64,000 nucleotides of DNA from Caulobacterales bacterium (lineage in GTDB: Bacteria > Pseudomonadota > Alphaproteobacteria > Caulobacterales > Parvularculaceae), in NCBI GenBank assembly GCA_020638525.1, contig JACKIL010000002.1, forward strand, positions 1-64,000. Direction: 5' to 3'. The notes below the pieces were generated by a model. That model ran no database searches and was not told the origin of the DNA. It saw nothing but the letters and a program-made list of their open reading frames with translations. Numbering within the stretch: the stretch's first letter is position 1; each line of letters opens with the position of its first letter. A program made the translations under genes and the position numbers. This document shows positions 46,885 to 55,677 of this stretch, one piece after another.

Positions 46885-47043
46885 TGAGTTCCTCCCCTCT
46901 CACGCTTGTGGGGTTGATCGGGGTTGGGGCCACGACCAACGGGACGGGGGTGAGGGCCTGCTGAATCAGAAGACGTAGCAGGCGCTATGCGAGACTGAAC
47001 CGCCGCTCCCTCACCCTAGCCCTCTCCCGCCCGCGGGAGAGGG
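46885..47043. repeat. Family C palindromic repeat, long copy, in the 297-base spacer
   Basis: The spacer between the nitroreductase and TonB-receptor genes contains a family C element. Its core CCCTCTCCCGCCCGCGGGAG with following AGGG is at 47021-47043, preceded by CTCCCTCACCCTAG; a partner arm ACGGGGGTGAGGGC is near 46944-46957. Related copies are at 60274-60315 and 60728-60767. I see no gene in this spacer. Confidence 0.7.
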
Positions 47044-47098
47044 AATTTGCGGAGAATCGAGGAACGCCCTACGCGCAAAACATCCGCATACGTCCGCA

Positions 47099-49138
47099 TC
47101 AGAGATCGGCGCGCAGGCCAACGCTAAACGTTCTCTCCTCGCCGGGAAAGTATCGCTCGGAGCCGAACGCATAATCGGCGCGCTCAGCATAAAGTTTGTC
47201 GAGAACATTCCGCACAGCAAGCGTCAGCTTCAAATGGTCGCTGAAGCGCCACTCCCCGCGCAGGTTAACGAGATTGTGACCGGGATAGGTTTGGGAATCC
47301 GCCGCGTCCATGAAGTAGTGATCGACGAAGATCCATTCGATCTCGCCTGAAACCGGCAGGCTTTCCGGCGCCCAGGTCCCGCGCGCGCCGGCGAGCCATC
47401 GCGGCGCCGTGTCGACATCGTCGCCGTAGCGAATGGCCTCCGTCGCGTTCGGCAGGCTGAGGACCGGCCGGTCGAAGCGATAGGTGTGAACGCCGTAACT
47501 CGCATTGATGTCGAGCGTGATCGACGGCGTGAAGCGCGCGTTGAGCGCAGTCTCGACGCCGACATGGCGCGTCTTGCCGTCATCGACATTGTATCCGTCG
47601 GCGTCGCGGAAGAAGAAGTTGCGCTTCATCATGTAATAGGCGGCGACTTCGAGATTGACGCGTTCGTTGACGGCGCCTTTCCAACCGGCTTCGAATGAGT
47701 CGATCAATTCGGGGTCCGCGCCATCAGACGTCTGATTGATCTGCAGGCGGTAGAGATCCGTCGTCTGCGGCGGGCGGGCGCCGCGCGCATAACTGACATA
47801 GCCCTTGCCGCCGCCGATATCGAAGAGGAGGCTCGCTTTCGGGCTCGCCGTCACGAAGCCGTCGCGCCGGTCTGCAGGGCGCAGGAAACGCCCGACGACG
47901 CCGTCCGCCGTATTGTTGATGTAATCATAGCGCGTCCAGTCGAGCCGGCCGCCGATGACAGCCTCGACGCCTTGCGCAATCTCGAAGCGCGCCTGAAGGA
48001 AGGGCGAGGCGGAAAGCGCGTTGACGTTGTAGTCGTAATGAAGCCCTTGCGTGTAGCTGAAGACGGTCGGGATCGATTGCGTCTCGCGCAGATAGCCTTC
48101 CGTATACTCCCAATCGACGCCGCCGATGATCGAAAAACCGTCATGCGCGTCGATATAGGCCGCGCTCTGCGCGCCGACACTCCAATGGCCGTTCTCTTCG
48201 AGCGCCATTGACGGCACGAAGTGCATGAGGAACGACATTTCGTTCCAGCGCATGAAGGGCGTGATCGAGAGGGTGACGGTGTCCGACGCCTGAATGTCGA
48301 TGCGGCTCGATGCGCGCACGGACTTGGCGTCGCGGAAACTGTCCGGGTTCGCATTCGTGCGGCGCAGCACTTCGTCGAGATAGGCGTTCGGCCCTTCGAC
48401 GAAACCCGCCGTTTCCTGATTGAGATTGTCGAAAGAGAAGATCGACGAGACCGTCACCGCGCCGCCGTCATAGTCATGGCGCAAGGTCGCCTTCTGCTGA
48501 TCGAGCGTCGCGTCGTCGCGATAGCCGTCTTCATGTTCGAGTGAGACGCCGGCGTAAAATCCGTGCGCGCCATAGCTGTTCGAAAGCTGGCCCGAGCCCT
48601 TGAACCGGCCGACCGTATCGCCGGAAAAGGAAATGAAACCGGAGAGGTCTTCCGTCGGCGCGGGCGTGAGCACGTTGACGACGCCGTGAATGGCGTTCGA
48701 TCCGTAGAGCGCGCCGCCCGGTCCGCGCAGAACTTCAATCGAGTCCGCAATCTCAGTATGCGCCTCAAAGAGTGCGTTGATGTTCGCAAATCCGGCGGAG
48801 CGAAGCGGCACGCCGTTTTCGAGGAACAGGAATGAGCCCGCCCCGGCGCCCGAGGTGAGCACGGGCGAGCGGATCGCCGTCAGGTGCTCTGCGCCATTGC
48901 CGCGATGGATGAGAACGCCGGGCGCGCGCGCAAGAATCTCGCTCGGATGATCGGCGCCGATGCGCACGAGTTCATCCTTGCCGATCACCGCAATCGCTTC
49001 CGGCACGTCGGAGACATTCTGCGCGCGGCGTTCCGATGTGACGACGAGTTCGTCAGCGGCGAAAGCGCCCGCTGGCAGGAGCGCGCCCGCCAATGCGCCG
49101 AGGCTGATCCCCGCCCCGATCTTCACCATCCGACGCAT
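47099..49138 (-). CDS. TonB-dependent outer-membrane receptor
   Basis: The 679-residue protein has a signal peptide ending around 'GAFAAD' (residue 28), a plug domain with a TonB box-like 'DELVVTSERR' and 'PSEILARAPGVLI', 'LRGPGGALYGSNAIHGVVNVLT' (about 137-158) and a 22-strand barrel ending in 'YFPGEERTFSVGLRADL' . The substrate is unknown; the style resembles receptors for siderophores, vitamins or plant-derived compounds. TAGGAG precedes the ATG at 49138. It lies 121 bases downstream of the alkylsulfatase gene and may be co-transcribed with it. Confidence 0.93.
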   Translation of the reverse strand: MRRMVKIGAGISLGALAGALLPAGAFAADELVVTSERRAQNVSDVPEAIAVIGKDELVRIGADHPSEILARAPGVLIHRGNGAEHLTAIRSPVLTSGAGAGSFLFLENGVPLRSAGFANINALFEAHTEIADSIEVLRGPGGALYGSNAIHGVVNVLTPAPTEDLSGFISFSGDTVGRFKGSGQLSNSYGAHGFYAGVSLEHEDGYRDDATLDQQKATLRHDYDGGAVTVSSIFSFDNLNQETAGFVEGPNAYLDEVLRRTNANPDSFRDAKSVRASSRIDIQASDTVTLSITPFMRWNEMSFLMHFVPSMALEENGHWSVGAQSAAYIDAHDGFSIIGGVDWEYTEGYLRETQSIPTVFSYTQGLHYDYNVNALSASPFLQARFEIAQGVEAVIGGRLDWTRYDYINNTADGVVGRFLRPADRRDGFVTASPKASLLFDIGGGKGYVSYARGARPPQTTDLYRLQINQTSDGADPELIDSFEAGWKGAVNERVNLEVAAYYMMKRNFFFRDADGYNVDDGKTRHVGVETALNARFTPSITLDINASYGVHTYRFDRPVLSLPNATEAIRYGDDVDTAPRWLAGARGTWAPESLPVSGEIEWIFVDHYFMDAADSQTYPGHNLVNLRGEWRFSDHLKLTLAVRNVLDKLYAERADYAFGSERYFPGEERTFSVGLRADL

Positions 49139-49259
49139 GCCTTACTCCTACCAAAACGAAACCGCCCCGCGCACAAACCGTGTTAATTCGCTCGCACGCC
49201 AAGCTCAAGGCGATGAAGCGAATAGAGGCGAAGCGCGGCGCCGCCAGTAGGGAAAAATG

Positions 49260-51293
49260 CTACGGCGTCACAATGTTGAACGACGGATCGTACTGGTCGT
49301 GCGCGAGAAGGAACTGGCCGAACGCGACCGGGTTTCCTTCGACGCCGATTTCGCCCTTGGCGAGTTTGCCCTGAAACGTCGCGCGGCCGAGCGTGATCTC
49401 GTTGAGCGACGCGCGCGTCATCTTCACGGTCGCGGCCGGCTTGTCGAAGGCGCCGCCGGGGCGCTGAACGGCGACGCCGTTTTCAATGCGCACGCCGATC
49501 TTTTCATTCGTATCGGTGAAAACGAAATTGATCGTCATGCCTGAGCCCGCTTTCGCCGGATTGACGCGCACCGCCATGGCGTCAAAGAACTCCGGCGTCG
49601 GGATGGCCTTCACGAAGTCCGGGCTCGCAAGCTGGGTGATGTCGCGCTTCGAGACGCCGTCGCGCAATTCCTTGGCGCCGGAGAGATAATAGTTCCGCCA
49701 GATCGAGCTTTCCGACTGGAAGCCGAGCTGCTCATAGGCGCTCGCAAGAATATCCTTCGCTTTCTGATTTTCGGGCTCAGCGAAAACGAGATCGTTCATC
49801 ACCGTCGCGACCCAGCGGTAATCGCCTTCCTTGTAAGCGTCGATCGCGTTCGCGATCATGTTGTCGGCGCCGCCTGCGAGTTTCACATAGCGCCTGGCCT
49901 GTTCGACCGGCGGATACGGGTTGAGGTTCGCAGGATTCCCGTCCCACCAGCCGAAGTAACGCTGATAGGTCGCTTTTACATTGTGATTGAGCGTGCCGTA
50001 ATAGCCGCGCGTCGAGAAGTCCTGCCTCATGAAGGAGGCTTCAGGAACGTCGGCGGCGATCTCGTGCAAGGTCTCGCCTTGATTGGCGAGGCGCAGAGTC
50101 TGGTCGTGGATGTAGCGGTAAAGATCGCGCTGGTGCTCGAGATAGGTGTGGATCTTCTCGTTCCCCCATTTCGGCCAGGTGTGCGAAGCGAAGACGACTT
50201 CCGCATCTCCGCCGAACATTTCGAGCGCTTCGTCGATATGCTTGCTCCAGGAAAGCGCGTCGCGCACCTTGGCGCCGCGCAGCGTCAGGATGTTGTGCAT
50301 CGTGCTTGTCGCAAGCTCCGCCGTGCACAGCGCTTTCTTCTGCGGCAGGTAGAACATGAATTCCGCCGGCGCTTCCGTGTTCGGCGCGTTGATGAAGACG
50401 AAGTCGACGCCGTCGATAGTCAGCGTCTCGCCCGTCTCCTTCACCGTCTCCGTCGGCGCCATGAAGCCGATCGCGCCCGTCGACAGCGTCTTGCCGATGC
50501 CGGAGTCGATCACGCCGGCCGGGCTCGCCGGCAGATCGTTGCCGAACTGGAAGATCGCGCGCCGCGCCATGTAGTTGCCAGCAAGCACATTCTCGCTGAT
50601 CGCCGCATCGGCGAAACCATCCGGCGCGATGAGGCGCACCTTGCCGGAGGTGAGATCTTCATCGGAGATGATCCCGCGCACGCCGCCGAAATGGTCGCTA
50701 TGGCTATGCGTGAAGAGCACCGCTTTGATCGGCGCGTCGCCAAGGCGTTCCATGGCGAGCGCGAAGGCCGCTTTCGACGTTTCCTTCGTCAGCAGCGGAT
50801 CGACGACGATCCATCCCGTCTGTCCACGGATGAGCGTCATCACGGCGAGGTCATAACCGCGCAATTGGTAGACGCCATCCGTCACTTCGAAGAGACCGTG
50901 AATGGCGTTGAGCTGCGCCTGACGCCAGAGCGAGGGGTTCGCCGTCGGCGGCGCCGGCTGATCGAGGAAAGAAAAGCGCGACTGGTCCCAGACGACATTC
51001 CCCGCTTCATCCTTGATGATCCCGCCCTCAATCGAGGCGAGAAATCCCTTTCGGGCGTCCTGGAAATCGCCGGGATCGGCGAGCGGCAGCCCCGCCCCGA
51101 ATTCCTCATTGGCGATGCGCGTCGCATCGGTCGCTTCACCCGGCGGCGGCAGTTCGAAAGCCGGCTCGGCTGGCGCTTCCGCCTCAGTCGGCGCCGGCGT
51201 TGCGGGCGTCTCGGCTTGCTTCGAACAGGCCGTGAGCGCTGAAAACGCCAGCGCAGGCGCGAACAGCGCGGCCATGAAAGGCGAAAGCTTCAT
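49260..51293 (-). CDS. Alkyl sulfatase of the SdsA1/BDS1 type, predicted lipoprotein
   Basis: The 677-residue protein hydrolyses primary alkyl sulfates such as SDS, by family. It has a metallo-beta-lactamase domain with zinc ligands 'THSHSDHFGG' (His196, His198, Asp200, His201), 'FASHTWPKWG' later, a dimerisation domain around 'ASFMRQDFSTRGYYGTLNHNVKATYQRYFGWWDGNPANLNP', and a C-terminal SCP2-like domain ('MTINFVFTDTNEKIGVRIENGV'). The N-terminus is a lipoprotein signal with Cys23 (LTAC), unlike classical soluble SdsA1. The ATG at 51293 has GGAG nearby; the frame is open upstream to 51590 but not conserved. Confidence 0.92.
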   Translation of the reverse strand: MKLSPFMAALFAPALAFSALTACSKQAETPATPAPTEAEAPAEPAFELPPPGEATDATRIANEEFGAGLPLADPGDFQDARKGFLASIEGGIIKDEAGNVVWDQSRFSFLDQPAPPTANPSLWRQAQLNAIHGLFEVTDGVYQLRGYDLAVMTLIRGQTGWIVVDPLLTKETSKAAFALAMERLGDAPIKAVLFTHSHSDHFGGVRGIISDEDLTSGKVRLIAPDGFADAAISENVLAGNYMARRAIFQFGNDLPASPAGVIDSGIGKTLSTGAIGFMAPTETVKETGETLTIDGVDFVFINAPNTEAPAEFMFYLPQKKALCTAELATSTMHNILTLRGAKVRDALSWSKHIDEALEMFGGDAEVVFASHTWPKWGNEKIHTYLEHQRDLYRYIHDQTLRLANQGETLHEIAADVPEASFMRQDFSTRGYYGTLNHNVKATYQRYFGWWDGNPANLNPYPPVEQARRYVKLAGGADNMIANAIDAYKEGDYRWVATVMNDLVFAEPENQKAKDILASAYEQLGFQSESSIWRNYYLSGAKELRDGVSKRDITQLASPDFVKAIPTPEFFDAMAVRVNPAKAGSGMTINFVFTDTNEKIGVRIENGVAVQRPGGAFDKPAATVKMTRASLNEITLGRATFQGKLAKGEIGVEGNPVAFGQFLLAHDQYDPSFNIVTP

Positions 51294-51477
51294 GGGAGGT
51301 CTCCGGAGGGAAGCGATTTGAGCGAGGGGGACCTTATAGCGCGCCAGCCCCCGGGGGAACCGCCGATGGCAGGCGCCATCCAAGCTTTCCTTCCCGGCGA
51401 GGCGCGGGCTATCAATTGGAAAAAACAAGACGGCGGGACGGCGCGGCCAGCCCGCCCGCCAAAAGAAAGGGCTGGAA

Positions 51478-53418
51478 ATGCGGCGACTTCTTCTTGCTGC
51501 GACGGCGGCATGCGCCATTTCGACGGTCGCGGCGGCGGCCGAGGGCGACCCGGACAAGCTGTTGTGGGGCGACACCCACCTCCACACCAATCTCTCGTCC
51601 GACGCTTATTTCCTCGGCAACAAGTCAGCGACCGCGGAAACCTCCTACCGATTCGCGCGCGGCGAGCCTGTCATCCATCCCTATCACCGCGCGCGCGTTC
51701 AGCTTCATACCCCGCTCGACTTTCTCGCGGTCTCGGACCATGGCGAACTGCTCGGCGTGCCCTACCGGCTGATGACGCTGGGCGATGACCGCCTCACCAA
51801 TACGCGCCTCGGCGCGAAGCTCATCCAGCTCGTCAAAGAGGGGCGCAGCGAAGACGCCTTCGGGCTCTTCATCGTCGCGATCACGGTCGGCGGCGAACAG
51901 GGCTCCATGCAACGCCCGCCCAAGGTCGGCGCCGCGACCGCGCTCTGGTGGCGCCTGAAGTCGCTCATCTCCGTCGTAGACCGGCAGCAGATGGTCGGCC
52001 GCTGGCTCGCCGGCGACCCCACGCTTCTCGGCGATCTCGACCAGCCGGAAGTCATCCGGACGAGCTGGGAGTCGAACCTCGCCGCAGCGGAGAAATATAA
52101 CGAGCCCGGCAAATTCACGACGCTCGTCGCCTGGGAATTCACGCCGACGCCGGACGGGGCGAACCTGCACCGCATCGTCCTGTCCAACACGGACGGCGTA
52201 ACGGCGAAGCAATTCCTTCCTTACACGGCCAATGACAGCGACAATCCGGAAGATCTCTGGCGCTGGCTCGAAGAGACAAGCAAGCAGATCAACGCAGACT
52301 TCGTCGCCATTCCGCACAATTCGAACATCTCCAAAGGACGGATGTTCTCGACGGCGGATTTCCACGGCAAGCCGATGACGAAAGAGATCGCCCAGCTTCG
52401 CGCAAACTGGGAGACAGTGGCCGAAGTCACGCAGATCAAAGGCACGTCGGAGACGCACCCTCTCCTGTCGCCGAACGATGAATTCGCCGGCTTCGAATTC
52501 TTCAACCGTCTCATCGAAGCGCGGCCCGGCGCGCAGACGACGCCCACCGTCACCGACGGCGATTACATTCGCAGCGCGCTCAGGAACGGCCTCAAATTCG
52601 AAGAAACGCTTGGCGTCAATCCGTTCAAACTCGGCATGATCGGCTCGACGGACTCGCACACCGGCCTTTCGAGCGCGGAAGAAAACAACTTCATGGGCAA
52701 GATGGGGATCGACTCCATTCCCGAAAATAAAGAGACGGGCTTTGGCCGCGTCTCAGGCTGGGAAATGTCGGCCTCGGGCCTCGCCGCCGTCTGGGCGCGC
52801 GAGAACACGCGCGAGGAAATCGTCGCGGCCTTCCGCCGCCGCGAGGTGTACGGAACGACTGGCCCGCACATGTCGGTGCGCTTCTTCGGCGGTTTCGATT
52901 TCGCGCCGGGCGACGCCGATGCGCGCGACATCGCCGCGACGGGTTACGCCAAGGGCGTGCCGATGGGCGGCGACCTCAAAGGCTCGGAGAGCGGGCGCGC
53001 GCCGTCCTTCCTCGTTCGCGCGGTGAAAGACCCGATCGACGCCAATCTCGACCGCGTACAAATCGTCAAAGGCTGGCTCGATGCGAGCGGCGAGACGCAT
53101 GAGAAAGTCTTCGACGTCGCGTGGAGCGGCGGCAGGCTTCGCGACGCGCAAGGCCGGCTCGCCCCTGTCGGCGACACGGTTGATCACAAGACGGCCTCTT
53201 ACACCAACACCATCGGCGCGCCGGAGCTGGCTGCGGTGTGGACCGACCCCGAGTTCGACGCGAAGACGCGCGCCTTCTATTATGTCCGCGTGCTGCAAAT
53301 CCCGACTCCGCGCGATTCCCTTTACGATTCCGTCGCCCTGCAAAAAGCGCCGCCGGAAGGTTACGCGGAAGTCATTCAGGAACGCGCCTATACCTCACCG
53401 ATCTGGTATACGCCGTAA
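51478..53418 (+). CDS. Secreted DUF3604 protein with PHP-like metal site
   Basis: The 646-residue protein has a signal peptide ending near residue 20 ('AISTVAAAAEG') and the DUF3604 domain. Metal-site motifs of a PHP/amidohydrolase-like type are visible: 'WGDTHLHTNLS' (His34, His36), 'FLAVSDHGELLG' (Asp87, His88), 'VAIPHNSNISKGRMF' and 'GSTDSHTGLSS'. It is probably a periplasmic metal-dependent hydrolase; the substrate is unknown. It stands first in a set with a PPIase (18 bases on) and a HupE-like protein (directly after), which suggests that all three act together at the envelope. Confidence 0.88.
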   Translation: MRRLLLAATAACAISTVAAAAEGDPDKLLWGDTHLHTNLSSDAYFLGNKSATAETSYRFARGEPVIHPYHRARVQLHTPLDFLAVSDHGELLGVPYRLMTLGDDRLTNTRLGAKLIQLVKEGRSEDAFGLFIVAITVGGEQGSMQRPPKVGAATALWWRLKSLISVVDRQQMVGRWLAGDPTLLGDLDQPEVIRTSWESNLAAAEKYNEPGKFTTLVAWEFTPTPDGANLHRIVLSNTDGVTAKQFLPYTANDSDNPEDLWRWLEETSKQINADFVAIPHNSNISKGRMFSTADFHGKPMTKEIAQLRANWETVAEVTQIKGTSETHPLLSPNDEFAGFEFFNRLIEARPGAQTTPTVTDGDYIRSALRNGLKFEETLGVNPFKLGMIGSTDSHTGLSSAEENNFMGKMGIDSIPENKETGFGRVSGWEMSASGLAAVWARENTREEIVAAFRRREVYGTTGPHMSVRFFGGFDFAPGDADARDIAATGYAKGVPMGGDLKGSESGRAPSFLVRAVKDPIDANLDRVQIVKGWLDASGETHEKVFDVAWSGGRLRDAQGRLAPVGDTVDHKTASYTNTIGAPELAAVWTDPEFDAKTRAFYYVRVLQIPTPRDSLYDSVALQKAPPEGYAEVIQERAYTSPIWYTP

Positions 53419-53436
53419 GCTGCTGACGGTTTTTTT

Positions 53437-54354
53437 ATGTTCCGTGTACCCCGCTTCTTCAAAGATCCGCTATTGCATTTCCTGATCGTCGGAGCGGGGT
53501 TGCTCTATCTCGGCAATATTCTCTCGCCGGCAGAGCCGGATGAGGAAAAGATCGTCGTCGACCGCGCGGCGCTACTCGAATTCATCCAGTATCGCTCGAA
53601 AGCCTTCGAGCCTGCCGCTGCGGCGAGCCTTCTCGATTCCATGGACATGCAGCGGCGGGGCGAACTTGTCAGCGATTATGTCGAGGAAGAAGCGCTCTAC
53701 CGCGAAGCGAAGAAGCTCGGGCTTGAGACGGGCGATTATGTGATCAAGCAGCGTCTCGTCCAGAAGATGAACTTCATGGCCGACGCTTCCGTCGACGCGC
53801 CGCCCCTCACCGAGGAGGAGATCGCCGCCTTTTACGAAGCGAACAAGGCGAATTACTATATCGAGCCGTCAGCGACCTTCACCCACGTATTCTTCAACGC
53901 GAAGACGCGCGGCGAGCGAAAAGCCGAAAATGACGCCGCGCGGATGACGACGACGCTCAATCGCCAGAAGGCGCCCTTCGAAGACGCCGTCAAACATGGC
54001 GACCGCTTCATCTTCGATACGAATTATGTGGAGCGCACCTTCGACTATGTCGCCGCACAATTCGGCGAGGATGCGGCGACGGAGATCTTCAAGGCGGATG
54101 GCCCGTTCAACGCGTGGCGCGGGCCAGTTCTGTCGCCTTATGGCGCGCATGTGATCGACGTCGCGGAAGTAACGCCCGGCCGCACGCCGTCGCTCGACGA
54201 GGTTCGCGACCGCGTCGTCGAAGATGCGACCCGCGAGCGCAAGGCCGTGCTCGCGCGCAAAACGATTGACGGCATCGTGGCGAGCTATGGCGTCGTCATC
54301 GATCTAAACGGCATGCCGGCGCAAGGCGGCGCGCCTGCGGTTTCGGCGGAATAA
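53437..54354 (+). CDS. Membrane-anchored PpiC/parvulin-type peptidyl-prolyl isomerase
   Basis: The 305-residue protein has an N-terminal membrane anchor (about 11-30), a SurA/PpiC-like chaperone helical region ('LLDSMDMQRRGELVSDYVEEEALYREAKKLGLETGDYVIKQRLVQKM') and a parvulin-like domain ('SATFTHVFFNAKTRGERKAEN'...'GPFNAWRGPVLSPYGAHVIDVAE'). It would fold secreted proteins, perhaps the DUF3604 enzyme. A run of T precedes the ATG and no clear Shine-Dalgarno is seen, suggesting coupling to the gene 18 bases upstream. Confidence 0.85.
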   Translation: MFRVPRFFKDPLLHFLIVGAGLLYLGNILSPAEPDEEKIVVDRAALLEFIQYRSKAFEPAAAASLLDSMDMQRRGELVSDYVEEEALYREAKKLGLETGDYVIKQRLVQKMNFMADASVDAPPLTEEEIAAFYEANKANYYIEPSATFTHVFFNAKTRGERKAENDAARMTTTLNRQKAPFEDAVKHGDRFIFDTNYVERTFDYVAAQFGEDAATEIFKADGPFNAWRGPVLSPYGAHVIDVAEVTPGRTPSLDEVRDRVVEDATRERKAVLARKTIDGIVASYGVVIDLNGMPAQGGAPAVSAE

Positions 54355-55494
54355 ATGGTGATGGCTACGCAACCATTCTCCGTCATGCCCGGGCTAGTCC
54401 CGGGCATCCATGGGATTTTCAGTATGGCCGATGCGTCCGTGGATCGCCGGGACAAGCCCGGCGATGACAGACTGGCGGATCCATGTCCCACTCTCCTTCG
54501 CGCATTCGCAACGCTCTTTCTTCTCCTTACGCTGCTTCTCTCTTTCCCCGCCCTCGCCCATGAAAGCCGTCCGCTCACGGTCGTCATCAACCAGCAGACG
54601 GCGACGCATTTCCTTCTTACCTGGCGCGCGCCCTCCTCTATCGATCCGCGCAACGCGCCCGCTCTCGCGCTCGGCGCTCCCTGCACGGAGCAAAGCCGCG
54701 CGATGGAAGGCTTCACCGGCCGCGCGCTTTATGAATGCGCCGGCGGACTCGAAGGCGCGCGGCTTTCCATCGACTATCCCGCCTATAACCCGTCCGTTTC
54801 GAGCCTCGTGCGCGTTCTCTGGAAGTCGGGCGAAGTCTCGACACAGCTCCTCCCGCCTGAGACGACGCGCTGGCGCGCGCCTGCGCCCGAAACTTTCAGC
54901 GGCGTCGCGCGCAGCTATTTCGAGCTTGGCGTCAAACACATCGTCATCGGCGTCGACCATATTCTTTTTCTCATCGGCCTTCTCATTCTCGCGCGCACGC
55001 CGCGGCGCGTGCTCGTAACGGTGACGGGCTTCACGATCGCGCATTCGATCACGCTTGCGCTTGTCGCGCTCAATCTCGTGCGCGTTTCCGTTCCGGCGAT
55101 TGAAGCCGCCATCGCGCTCTCGATCGTCTTCGTCGCTGCTGAAATCGCGCGCGGCAACAAGAATACGCTCGCCTGGCGCCGGCCCATTCTTGTCGCGAGC
55201 ACGTTCGGCCTTCTTCACGGCGCCGGCTTCGCCGCCGTCCTCGGCGAGATCGGCCTGCCGCAAACGGAAAAGCTCACCGCCCTCTTCTTTTTCAATGTCG
55301 GCGTCGAGGCGGGACAGGTCTCGCTGGTGCTCGTCGCCTTCGCCTGGCTCTGGTTCGTCACGCGCGCGCGGACGGTCGCGAACAAGGGCGCCGCAACGCC
55401 AATGCCGGAACTGGCGACGCGCCTAGCCGGCTATGGCCTCGGCGTCGTCTCGGCCTACTGGTTTCTCGAACGCGCGGGCGCGCTTTTCGCGTGA
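54355..55494 (+). CDS. HupE/UreJ-type membrane protein with a repeat-derived N-terminus
   Basis: The protein has 379 residues from the ATG directly after the PPIase stop. Its normal part starts at the signal sequence 'LRAFATLFLLLTLLLSFPALAHESRPL' (about 48-74), then a periplasmic domain (75-185) and six transmembrane helices with the HupE/UreJ histidines: 'LGVKHIVIGVDHILFLIGLLILA', 'FTIAHSITLALVALNL' and 'TFGLLHGAGFAAVLGEIGLP'. HupE-type proteins transport metals such as nickel or cobalt; this secreted-domain subgroup is uncharacterised. Residues 10-38 are encoded by a family A palindromic repeat. No in-frame ATG or GTG exists between the repeat and the signal helix, so the start codon must lie within or before the repeat. 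Confidence 0.83.
   Translation: MVMATQPFSVMPGLVPGIHGIFSMADASVDRRDKPGDDRLADPCPTLLRAFATLFLLLTLLLSFPALAHESRPLTVVINQQTATHFLLTWRAPSSIDPRNAPALALGAPCTEQSRAMEGFTGRALYECAGGLEGARLSIDYPAYNPSVSSLVRVLWKSGEVSTQLLPPETTRWRAPAPETFSGVARSYFELGVKHIVIGVDHILFLIGLLILARTPRRVLVTVTGFTIAHSITLALVALNLVRVSVPAIEAAIALSIVFVAAEIARGNKNTLAWRRPILVASTFGLLHGAGFAAVLGEIGLPQTEKLTALFFFNVGVEAGQVSLVLVAFAWLWFVTRARTVANKGAATPMPELATRLAGYGLGVVSAYWFLERAGALFA
54382..54468. repeat. Palindromic repeat family A, copy 4, inside a coding region
   Basis: A full copy with both palindromes, reading GTCATGCCCGGGCTAGTCCC first and ending GATCGCCGGGACAAGCCCGG then CGATGAC. It lies between the start codon and the signal sequence of the HupE-like gene and keeps that reading frame open ('VMPGLVPGIHG' and 'DRRDKPGDD'). 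Confidence 0.85.
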
Positions 55495-55537
55495 TCCCAA
55501 TGCGGTTGCGGGGCATCCCGGTCTGATTTCTCCACCC

Positions 55538-55617
55538 GTCATCCCGGCGAAAGCCGGGACCCAGGAGTCGTACGCATTGTGCTTGTGGCTCTGGGTCCCG
55601 GCTTTCGCCGGGATGAC
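55538..55617. repeat. Palindromic repeat family B with perfect 27-base arms
   Basis: The left arm starts GTCATCCCGGCGAAAGCCGG and the right arm ends with CCGGCTTTCGCCGGGATGAC; all 27 bases of each arm (55538-55564 and 55591-55617) are exact reverse complements around a spacer of 26 bases. This is another common alphaproteobacterial intergenic repeat ('HPGESRDP' when translated). It lies between the HupE-like gene and the IPNS-like gene and may also stop transcription. Confidence 0.85.
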
Positions 55618-55677
55618 GAATGTGGTTAGCGTATTCCAGCATTCTGTTCCGCCGCGCGAATACTGAAGGCCCCTTCC

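Noticed and set aside
49983..51242. A 419-residue plus-strand frame opposite the alkylsulfatase
   Set aside because: Antisense shadow of a clear metallo-beta-lactamase enzyme, rich in Arg/Asp/His without domain.
54482..54560. ATG at about 54482 as the true start of the HupE-like gene
   Set aside because: It is out of frame with the HupE domain and reaches a stop before the conserved region.
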